A stretch of 64,000 nucleotides of DNA from Zeus faber (lineage: Eukaryota > Chordata > Actinopteri > Zeiformes > Zeidae): assembly GCA_960531495.1 (NCBI GenBank), contig OY482862.1, positions 18,721,767 through 18,785,766 of the forward strand. Reading direction: 5' to 3'. The notes beneath the pieces were generated by a model, which was not told where the DNA came from, made no database searches, and worked only from the letters and a program-made list of their open reading frames with translations. Of this stretch, positions 1-64,000 are shown one piece after another (position 1 is the first letter of the stretch; each line of letters begins with the position of its first letter). The translations under genes and the position numbers were made by a program.

Positions 1-1746
1 ATACATATATGCAGTGAAATGTCATGACACCCGTTTTTGAAGTGCTCCCAAAGTATGTTCCGTAGTCTTATATACTGGTGAGGAAAAGCGATCGCAAAAC
101 AGTAAAAGATTCCCTTGTGCTCCAAAATCAATGTGTTTGTCAGGTCATCAAACTAATTTTATGACCGAGCAAAGCTCAAAATGGGTCAGCTGCTGCGTGA
201 TCTGTTGTTTGGGACTGGGCTGTGTGACTCGGAGGACGGTGAAGAACAACAACAACAACAATGGGAAAGGGAAAAAACAATACATTACAATATACAAATT
301 CACAAATTTGTGGAAACACAGTAACAAAGTGAAGCAGTTATACAGATCTATTCCCAGATATAAAGCAGTGCAACTTTTATATGCGTGTAAACCAGAGATT
401 TGGTGTAATCATAAAAAGATGGATATACAGTATATACAGTATGTATATATATACACACACACACACATATGTATAAATATATACTGCATATATACAGTAT
501 ATATGCAGAATATATCAAGTATATATATTCATATGCTATATTTATACTGTATGTATACTGTACAGATAATATATATACACACACACACAGAAGATGTGTT
601 TTGCAATATTTTCATTCTTTTTGTGTTTTTGATGTAGTCCACTACACACAATTCATTTTGTTATATATCCTCTGCAATTGAAGTCAGTTAAACCACTTAC
701 CTTAGTTTATTTATTTATAGGTTTATGAAATACATTATGAGTTAGTTTTCTGTTGATTTACAATGTGCCATAAAAAAATTCTGTTCCCCAAAATTGATGA
801 ATAATCGTGATAAATAATCGTGATCGCAATATTGACTAAAATAATCGTGAGTATCATTTTAGCCATAATCATGCAGCCCTACTTCAGAATACTTAAGAAT
901 AGTAGTTGCGGCGTAGGAAACCCACCCACAGCCTCAAACAACATCCGCTACGTTTTAAAAAACCCTGAAAACTATAATCATTCAAAGAAGACATTTTCGA
1001 ACCCCAGGAAGTTTAAAGAACCTTTTGAGGCCCGACCCTTTCTTTTGTGTCTGCACTGCATCATCCAGGAACTATCGTAATTGTTAAAAAATGTTCTTGA
1101 GGGATGTTTAAACTGGAAGAACGTTCACTGACATAAGTCCACAGTGACTGGTCAAACACATGAGCATGAGAAATAATGTGAAGAAACACATGAAAATGTT
1201 GATACTTCATTTAAATTAAACATGTCTTTATTTATACATCATTTTTTTCATAAACATTAAATGTACGTAAATAAAACAGCGTCCCTCCACCCCGACCTCG
1301 CAGTGGACACTCCGAATTGAGAGCGACCATCAATCACGACAGGTTTTCTTTCGTGCCATCAATTCAAGTTGGATGCCCTGGGTGGGGAGCGGCCCAGAGC
1401 GAGAGGAGAACACAGTGGATCACCATTACAGCACCGTACAGACTCATGGAGACTCATATATCAGCCTCCGAGAGTTCTCAGAGAGAAAACTGTAATACGT
1501 ACCTAAAACGACTAAACAGGACCCTGTGTATTGCTGCCTGCAGCTACATTTGTTATATTATATTATTGTAAAATTTAATTATATTATATCAATTATCATT
1601 ATTATTATTATTATCATTTTTATTATCATTATTGTTATTGTTATTATTATTGTTATTATTATCATTATTATCATTAAAATTATAATAATAATAATTATTA
1701 TTATTATTATTATTGTCGTTATTATTATTTTATTATCATTATTATC

Positions 1747-1788
<42 letters not shown>

Positions 1789-1894
1789 ACAATAACACAT
1801 GATGATGATGATAATAACAGTAATAATAATCATATTAATTGTATATATCTAATTGTAATAGTAATAAAATAATAACAATAAAATAATAATAATA

Positions 1895-1948
<54 letters not shown>

Positions 1949-2039
1949 ATAATAATAATAATAATTACAAACAGGAAGCATTGCAGCGCATTCACCTGCT
2001 TCAGGCACAGCTTGGCAAACGTCCTGCACGCTGCCCCAG
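1..2039. other. Region upstream of prpf40a, repeats only
   Basis: I see no gene here. The first 33 bases are close to the reverse complement of 40283-40312, so both are copies of one dispersed repeat end. Positions 426-590 are a mixed (TA)n/(CA)n microsatellite. Positions 786-880 contain repeated ATAATCGTGA-type words ending in GCAGCCCTA, a repeat style common in fish. Positions 1580-1965 are a long ATT/AAT tract. The open frames here are low-complexity translations (Ile/Asn/Tyr runs) with no recognisable domain. Confidence 0.7.
1580..1965. repeat. (ATT)n/(AAT)n trinucleotide tract with inverted halves
   Basis: About 385 bp are nearly all ATT, ATC or AAT triplets. Runs of TAA are followed by runs of TTA (for example 1887-1948), so the strand can fold back on itself. 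The tract ends about 200 bp before the prpf40a start codon. Confidence 0.9.
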
Positions 2040-2165
2040 GTCTACGCAGAATGACGTTCTCGAGACCCTCAACTTTGACCTCTCTGTAGGCGGGCGAAAA
2101 CCAACCAATCAGATCGCAGCTTGTTGCGGAGTGACCAGGATCCCGAGCAGCGCTCTCTCGTCAAC
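2040..2165 (+). promoter_or_regulatory. prpf40a: Probable prpf40a core promoter and 5' UTR
   Basis: A GC-richer stretch follows the AT-rich repeat. It contains a TGACG half site near 2051 and a CCAAT box at 2105-2109 on the + strand, suitable for NF-Y. The first ATG follows at 2166 and the first splice donor directly after it. No TATA box is evident, which fits a housekeeping splicing factor. The transcription start is inferred to lie between the CCAAT box and the ATG. Confidence 0.55.
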
Positions 2166-32720
<30,555 letters not shown>

Positions 32721-33214
32721 TCTCCTCCTTCCTCTCCCTGCCCTCCCCCACCCCGTGCTGACCAGGCTGCACATCCCATCGAAGGAGGAAGAGAAAAAAA
32801 AAAAAAACCCACGATTTTTCGGGATTCTACTCCATCCAGCTCACCAAGCCTGTCCGCTGACTCATTTCACCGACATGAAAGGGGTTGATATTTACATTGA
32901 ACGGCCTTTTCGTTGCCTTCCTTTATGCTCTAGCCGCATTTTTTAGTAAGTCGTAGATGTACGTTTCTTTATTTTTATTATTTCCTTCGCCCATTGTTTT
33001 GATATCGAATTGGAAGCATATCCTAATCCCCCACGGCGACTCGACCGCACTGACTTTTTAGGTTAGATAGACGGCGGTCCACTTGAAGAATCGACATGTC
33101 CTGCCTACGTAAGTCCGCTTTGAAACGTTTTAACTTAAGTTGGGCCGTAAGTCAAAAGATGGATTGATGGGGATTTTGATTGGAGTCTTGAGAATTCTCT
33201 GTACATGTAATAAA
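32721..33214 (+). terminator. prpf40a: prpf40a 3' UTR with AATAAA signal
   Basis: An AATAAA hexamer lies at 33209-33214, about 490 nt after the stop codon, in the context TGTAATAAAATGC. The UTR before it has no repeats except short A and C runs. Cleavage is expected at about 33225-33240. No experimental end is available here. Confidence 0.65.
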
Positions 33215-33762
33215 ATGCTATTTCCTTCAACGACGTCACACGTTTCAATACGTTTGTGATGGAATACAACTACTTTACAGTGGAACTTGGTACTTTTCAA
33301 CAGCCAAAATGGAAAGGCGATCGTAATCGCCTGGGGGAAAAAAAAGCAGTTGCTGTAGGTGTACTTGAGTAATTCCATTTTTGGGGAATTTCTATTTACT
33401 GCTTAATTTCAAAGGAAAAACTCACTCCACTACATTGATCTAGCACCTCAAAATATCAGTTATTTTTACTCTTAAGGGTTTTCAATACCAGCGGAGGTGT
33501 TGACAGTACCATGTCATGTTGAACACACGATTTAATATGAAAAGATTAAAGTTCAAGTACTTTCACTGGAGTGGAACATTGGGTGGAGGTGTGACTTTGC
33601 AGCTGAGCTGAGCGCTTCTCTGGATCTTCTCTCACCCTGAACAGTTTTGTTTGTTTGAAACTACAAAAAAAAAAAAACTTTATTCCTGAACCAGTGAGAA
33701 ATAAGGAACTTATTAGGGGAGGATTTTCCTTCAGAACCAGTGTTCTAGGGCTCTTTACAGTA

Positions 33763-33774
<12 letters not shown>

Positions 33775-33840
<66 letters not shown>

Positions 33841-33849
33841 TATATATAT
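33775..33849. repeat. (TA)n microsatellite
   Basis: A nearly pure TA run of about 70 bp, flanked on the left by (TG)n, in the spacer after prpf40a. Confidence 0.95.
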
Positions 33850-34232
33850 AATATTTCCCCATCGCTGGGCTCATCGACCACAATAAATCAGGTAAATGTG
33901 GGGGGTGGGGATCAGACCAAAACAAATGATAGAATCTAAAGTAATTTCTACACTTCTGAAATTTGGGTTTATGCCAACAGATCATCCCAACAAAGCTGAG
34001 TGAGTTCAGGAGCAGTTGCTGAGTCCCAAACAATTTGAAAAGTAACAAAGGGTCCAACGCAGAATCATTTCATCATATATAAGTCGACGGGCTTTTACCG
34101 AGTAAGGTCTTAAAAGTGGTGTAACTGAACTTAAAAAAAAAAAAAGTGCTCTTTCATACCTCTTAATTACCAGTAGGTGAATAAATTGCAAACTTGAAAA
34201 TGCAGTGCACCAAATCAAATTCTAATGGTTTA

Positions 34233-35675
34233 GAGGGGACCTATTTTTCTCCTTTTTACACATGTTAATATAGGTCCCTGAGGTCCCCAACACATGTTTC
34301 TGAAGTTTGGGGTTTTTTTGCTGAAAATACCACTCAGATTATGCATTTGAGCCATTGTGACATGCCTCTAAACCCGGCCTGTTCCAAAATGGGCTTTTTC
34401 AGGGTGTGCAGTTGTGGGCTCTGAGCTCCACTCCGGAATCCATTTTATTTGCGCTGTAATCTTCCACTGATTTCACCTCATCACTACGCTAAAATCTGAT
34501 TCTGAACAAATTTTGAGGCGAGAACCAATGCACCGGGACTCTCGCACGCGGGTTTTTTTTTTTTTTTTGTTTCATGTAAATGTCATAAAATATAATGAGT
34601 ACATCTACAATACAAATGCACTATTTGTCATGTCAGCTCGTGCAGAGAGCAGGAAAAACCTTTAGAAACAGCGTTCAGAGCGCTCGGTGATTACTTTGTC
34701 ATTAGTTTACCTCCCTTTTTGACACTTTGGCCGCCTCCAATTTGAACATCTCACGTTGTAACACACATATCTACACAGCCACAACATTAAAACGGCCACT
34801 AATAACCACTCATTTTGTGTAGCTCCCCCCCGTGTCACCAAAACAGCTCCGACCCGTGGAGGCACGGACTCCAAGACCTCTGAAGGTGTCCTGTGGTATC
34901 TGGCACCAAGACGTCAGCAGCAGATCCTTTAAGTCCTGGAAGTTGAGAGGTGGAGTCTCCATGGATCGGGCTTGTTTCAGAACATCCCACTGATGCTCCA
35001 TCGGACCCTAACCCCCGACCATCCACATGATGTAGAAGAAAAGGTGATTCATCAAACCAGGCCGCCTTCTTCCATCGCTCCCTGGTCCTGTTGTGATGCT
35101 CACGTGTCCATTGTAGGTGCTTTCGGTGGTGGACATGGGTGAGCGGTCTGCAGCTACACAGCCCCATACACAGCAAGCTGTGATGCACTGTGTGCTCTGA
35201 CACCTTTCTATCATAGCAGCATTAACTCTTTCACCAATTTGTGCTACAGTAGCTCTTCTGGGGGATCGGACCAGACGGGCTAGACTTTGCTCCCCGTGCG
35301 CATCAATGAGCCCATGGGCACCCATAACCCTGTTGCCGGTTGTCCTTCCTTGGACCACTTTTGGTAGGTACAAACCACTGCACACCAGGAACACCCCATA
35401 AGACCTGCCGTTTTGGAGATGCACTGACCCAGTCGTCTAGCATCACAATTTGGTCCTTGTCAAAGTCACTCAGATCCTTACGCTTGCCCATTTTTCCTGC
35501 TTCCAACGCATCAACTTCAAGAACTGACTGTTCACTTGCTGCCTAATACATCCCAGCCCTTGACAGGTGCCATTGGAACCAGATGAGCAATGTTATTCAC
35601 TTCACCTGTCAGTGGTTTTGTTGTGGCTGATCGGTGTATGACAGAAAATAAGGAAACGCATAATAGGGCCCCTTT
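34233..35675. mobile_element. MITE split by a Tc1-like transposon
   Basis: The left end AGGGGACCTATTTTTC (34235) and right end GCATAATAGGGCCCCT (about 35658-35673) are inverted partners of the family seen at 9089-9346. TTA adjoins both ends, with one extra G at the left. The internal part matches 6580-6910. A Tc1 copy at 34766-35640 divides the element. Confidence 0.7.
34766..35640 (-). mobile_element. Defective Tc1-like transposon, copy B, inside a MITE
   Basis: The same family as copy A at 8406, on the opposite strand, with end words CTGATCGGTGTATG at the right and CAGCCACAACATTAAAAC at the left. It keeps the N-terminal part (GKRKDLSDFDKDQIVM) and middle pieces (LARLVRSPRRATVAQI) but jumps from HHVDG-like sequence (about 35030) straight to sequence near the end of the gene. 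The catalytic core is therefore deleted. Several frameshifts are present. Confidence 0.82.
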
Positions 35676-35836
35676 AATATCGATTTGTTTTTGATTTTCT
35701 AAACAGGATGAATGGATCGCTCACCCAATTGAATGAAGATTTTAAAATCTTTACATTTATGCACACGTAATTGGGCTCTATCTGCAAAAATACTTATTTA
35801 CAATGAACATAAAAACACAAAATTCCATGTAAATAG

Positions 35837-37715
35837 TTTATTTGATCTTTATCATTGAAAATCTCAATACCACCTAATGTAAAAAAAAAGTTATTGTAAG
35901 CATTTTGTAATGAGCACACAATGCCTAAAATACATGTCTGATAAAGTGGAGAAACAAAAGACATGCCAGTATGATCCCGTCAAACGATGCGGACATGGAC
36001 AGTGAAGTTGAGAAGATAAATGGCAGCACATGCTTACGTGGAGATTATTTATGGTTCAGAGAGATCGTATCCCGAAACACATAAAGCCAGTGAACAGAAC
36101 CCAACATTTGTCTGTATAACGTCGATCAAGTATGCACAGTTTAATCAATCATGTTAATGTCCCATTGTAATCAAAACATAACAGTTATTAAATCAGAGTA
36201 CGATTAATGGCTTGGTATTGCGTTGTGATACACCCTCAATAGTACATGTAGTGATCCGGTGCCTCCAGTATGAAGGAAACGTTTTAATAGTACTCAAATA
36301 TTTCTGTTAATTGTTTAAGCCACAGTTTCGGCTTAATTAAATATGAAAAAAAAAAAAAAAAAAAAAGTAAAACAAAAACTATAAGTTAATAACATTCAAA
36401 TTGTATAGCACAGAGCATCGCAAACTTTTTTTTTTTTTTAAACAATATGTACAATATTAACCTTTCGGTAATATGAATTAGGAAGTAAAAAAAAAAAAAA
36501 TGGGAACAAACTTTTTTTATAGCAAAATATCTGTACATTTAGGGGAAAAAAAACACTTGTTTGCTGTGTCTTCAAGGACGAGGAGCTCTCAAAATACGAC
36601 CGACATTTGGGTCAAACGGGGAAAGTAACCATGGAAACCATAAACTAAAACGTAAACATTTGAAGTGGTCGCGTACAATCCAATAAGAGCGTTAGAAATC
36701 AAATCAATCCAGTCTTTCACCGCGTGTTCATCACGCGGACGTCAAGGTCTCCCACGCGCGACTTCAGTCCCAAAAGTCAACGGACGGCACCTGACGTGAG
36801 ATCCCCAAAAAGCAGAGCGGCCGGTTCTACAGGGGAGCGTATGAGTCCACCGCTCGGTCCATTCAAAGAGAACCTCATGACTGAGATGTCAGTACGAGGT
36901 CGTACGGAGAGGCTGTGCAGTAGAAAAAATAAAAATAAAAATAAAAGATTCACATTTAAAACCACTTTCAGGACTTGGCTTTAATATCTGTAGCTTTACG
37001 TTGCATTATTCACCGTCTCAGACTTTGCATCTCATTTTAAACTCAGTGAAGTAGTTCCACCGAGTTTGAAATTAGTTTTGGATCACTGCTTTTAATCTCA
37101 ACATCTCAATACTTGATACGTGAACCCTTTTTAAAGAGTCCATCAGCCCTTTTGGAAGAAAAAAAAAAAAAATGTAAAAGCTATCGCGTTTTTTTTTTTT
37201 TTTAATTTTTTTTTTTTATTATTAAAGTGCTGGTGGAGCACATCGTTTGGCCTGGAATGTGTTTGCCACACGGGGCTCGTGCACCGTACATTCCGTGCAC
37301 GTCTCCTTTCGTCCAGTTTTACAAATCTACACACTCTTACAGTTTAAAGCCTGGTCGAGTTATTTATATTGCTTGAAATGATCAGTAAGAAAACAAAGGA
37401 CGGACATCGGACGTAATGACATTAAATCACAGACAAAAAAAAAAAAAAAAGGTTTCAGGCACTTTGCTGTATCTAAGGTTTCTCAGAGTCCACCTTTCAA
37501 AGTTCTCTCTTTCGGTGCAGTCCTTCACAGTGAGAGCAGAATAACCACTTCAAACCCTTGTTTGAGGCAGTATATATATACATATATATATATACACACA
37601 TATATATATATATACATATATATACACACACACCCATCGCCACAGCAACCCTCTGGATCAGTCGCCTCCTGGCACCCTTCATCTCACATTCACGTTCGCC
37701 CTCTCATCCCTCCCC

Positions 37716-37752
<37 letters not shown>

Positions 37753-37777
37753 CTTCAGCACATCCCTCGTTCCCTCG
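35837..37777 (-). terminator. fmnl2: fmnl2 3' UTR with poly(A) signals
   Basis: On the - strand, AATAAA occurs at 37220-37215 (about 560 nt after the distal stop) and at 35842-35837 (about 1.9 kb after it). The stretch is rich in A/T runs (for example 36344-36366 and 37155-37220) and has a (TA)n/(CA)n patch at 37570-37633 and a (CT)n run at 37722-37749 just after the stop. Vertebrate FMNL2 has a long 3' UTR, which favours the far signal; either is possible. Confidence 0.5.
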
Positions 37778-61815
<24,038 letters not shown>

Positions 61816-62448
61816 CTGAGGAGGGGAGGCAAAACACACCTTACACAATAGAAATATCTGAAATCCTGGAAAACCAAGAGGGCCGAGGGCCGTAACTTCT
61901 TTAAGAATCATAAACTTTATGACGAGTCTCTTTTTTTTTTTTGCGCTGTTCTACACCGTATAAAAAGTGATTTCACTGTCTGTTTGAATATAAAAAAGGC
62001 GCCTTAACTGGACTTGTGCACAAAAGGGAACATAATGGAGAAGCAGGACCTGGCTTCCCCCTGACCTTGTTAAAACTAATTGTTTTAATACGATCCATAA
62101 CTTCTCCTTCTCTATTCCCTTCCTGTCATAATTCACGCACTTCAACTTTGTCTGGCTCAAACCAGTGAACATATCACACGATACGCAAGTTAGAAAAAGA
62201 GCCCCCAGACTCTGCAAAACAAAACAAAAAATCTCCTTATTTTTAGTTGCCAGTTGTCGTGGAGTCTTTTCTTCCAAAGAAAAAATAAATAAATAAATAA
62301 ATAATAATAATGCAAGCAGTAGAGTAAAAGCGGCTCTGGGAAGGGACGCCCCAGGGAAGGATCAAAAGCCGCGTTCACACCTCCTTTCTCACCGGCGCTG
62401 AAATGGAACACACATTCAGCAGATTCCCAGAGCCTTCAAAATTTTTAT

Positions 62449-62485
<37 letters not shown>

Positions 62486-64000
62486 GAAACATCGCTTTCC
62501 CTGCACTCTTCATATTTATGAGCAGAGGGAACTAATTCGCAGAACATCTTTATTGAAATGCACCAACCACGACGACGGTCTATTTACAGAAGTCAAACGG
62601 CTGCAGCGCTGATCACTCTGTGATTAAGGGAAACATTTGCGACGCATGAACATAATGACTGCGTGGTGGTGGTGCCGCCGAACTGTTCACCGCCGAACCG
62701 TTCACCTCCCCGACGTGTGTCCGGTCCGTGCCTGGCGGGGCCGTCATGTGCTCAGGGGGTCGGGGCCAGGCGGTAATCATCATTACGCCCGGACACTAAC
62801 GCTGCCGGTGACCAACACAATCCCCCCATTCAGCGCGAGCCGTCCACGGCCGTCGCGCCGGTGGGGCAGCGCGAAGCCCCGAGTTGGAACCGGCAGCGTC
62901 GGGTTAAAGGGACAACCCGTCTATTATTCAGCATGGCGGCCTGAATGATTAATTTCACTTCATCACCTCTTGGAAAGAAAAGGGAGTTATTCTTCACTGC
63001 CCGCCAACGGGTGATGTCTTTGCCCCCCACCCCCCGCCGCCCCCCCGGGCTAATAATGCTTCATTATCTAGTGGAGATGAGGTAGTTTAATTAACTAATC
63101 CACTTCAGCGAGCTAAGGTCACTAAAACAAGGACCTTATCTTACCTAATATTTGTAAAAGGGAGCCTCAGTTCCTTGGCCAGACAACACGTAGACTGTCT
63201 CTTAGGCTTTTTTTTTTTTTTTTTTTTTTTAAGCGTTAAACTGGAGTTGCTTAAGCCCCAAATCTGATAGTAGAGGTCTAGACGGCTGGTAGGAACATGA
63301 GGAACTAGAGAATAGAGAAAGCAGTTCTTGGGATTTTGTGTGTGAGTAAGTCAAATGGAAGGGGCGTGAGGGACAGAAGCTGAGACTGGGAGTCTGTGTT
63401 TCCACGTCTGACCCGGTGACTGCGGCGAACCCCTTAAATCTCTGTTGTTCCGACAGCGTTTGGCTGGTGGACATTTCCACGTCTTCCCAGGGTCACCGGC
63501 CTCTCACCTCTGATATCCTGTCAACAACAAGAGAGCTCTGTGACCCACCCCCCCTCCCGGCAGGAGCATCCACAAGATACTTCACGACCCTGCCTACAGT
63601 TCCCAGAATGCATCAGAAGACCTCATCGCCTTAATGTTGAGGCCACTTAGTGTACTGTCACTTAGTGTGAGGGTTCCTAACAGACTAAACAGAGACTGTG
63701 GTTTTAGAGAACAAGAGAAGGGCGGAGCGCCGCTCGAGGCTCTGAGAGATTTATCTTGGCTGAAGGGCGATTGTACAACACGAAACCCGATATCTGCCCA
63801 AGGAATCCCCCAAAACCTGATGATGAATAGTTGAGTAATCCATTATCTGTAGCGAGATAGTCACCATAGAGGCGTCGGCCATCCCTAAGACCCCCGTCTG
63901 TCCAGGTAAGCAAATCAATGTGAGAATTGAGATCCTTCTTTCTTGCTGTGTTGGCTGGGGCACCCAAAAACAATCAATGCATTCATCCGTCTGTAAAACC
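61816..64000. other. fmnl2: fmnl2 intron, partial; no exon found
   Basis: I searched the - strand for the preceding GBD exons (motifs of the AVTRKKFRRRV and LEISLRTNHIG kind) and did not find them, so they lie further right. The stretch has T runs at 62451-62482 and 63209-63230. It has a homeodomain-type TTTAATTAAC block at about 63088 and a ZNF143-like TACAGTTCCCAGAATGCATC at 63595-63614. There is little recognisable transposon sequence, so conserved noncoding elements are possible. Confidence 0.5.

Larger units (their letters stand above)
33215..35836. other. Spacer between the convergent genes
   Basis: About 2.6 kb between the two inferred polyadenylation signals. It holds a (TA)n tract and a MITE-Tc1 nest (listed separately). 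I find no exon, RNA gene or long conserved-looking frame in the rest. Confidence 0.65.

Noticed and set aside
1835-2029. Poly-Asn/Tyr open frame before prpf40a
   Set aside because: It is a translation of the (ATT)n tract.

Overview
This is vertebrate nuclear DNA, almost certainly from a teleost fish. The genes are split into many short exons with GT-AG introns. The spaces between exons are full of (CA)n/(TA)n/(GA)n microsatellites, Tc1-type transposons, MITE-like elements and L2/L1-type LINE pieces of kinds typical of fish. I cannot name the species.

The window holds two convergent genes. On the + strand, prpf40a runs complete from its start codon at 2166 to its stop at 32720. I could join 27 exons in frame into an 875-residue protein: proline/methionine-rich N-terminus, two WW domains, a string of FF domains and a Lys/Arg/Ser-rich tail. 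On the - strand, a formin-like gene best matched by fmnl2 runs from 61815 down to 37778. Twenty-one common exons and two alternative last exons are visible. The first exons (myristoylation site and start of the GTPase-binding domain) lie beyond the right edge. The tail-to-tail order matches the mammalian PRPF40A/FMNL2 neighbourhood, so this is conserved synteny.

Layout: 1-2040 upstream repeats, including a large (ATT)n tract; 2040-2165 CCAAT-type promoter; 2166-32720 prpf40a, whose long introns hold a Tc1 copy interrupted by a MITE, a three-copy TIR element, a decayed LINE and a second kind of Tc1; 32721-33214 prpf40a 3' UTR; 33215-35836 spacer holding a MITE interrupted by a Tc1; 35837-37777 fmnl2 3' UTR; 37778-61815 fmnl2; 61816-64000 fmnl2 intron.

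The two proteins work separately. PRPF40A is a nuclear U1 snRNP-associated splicing factor. FMNL2 is a Cdc42-regulated actin nucleator and elongator at the plasma membrane. I found no new gene system such as a defence cassette, operon or CRISPR array. The points most worth checking are the reciprocal nesting of two transposon families, UG/CA/CU repeats sitting on fmnl2 splice sites, two alternative formin C-termini with no sign of a third, inverted hAT-like ends flanking three fmnl2 exons, a helicase fragment with a decayed Walker A motif, and two perfect hairpins.
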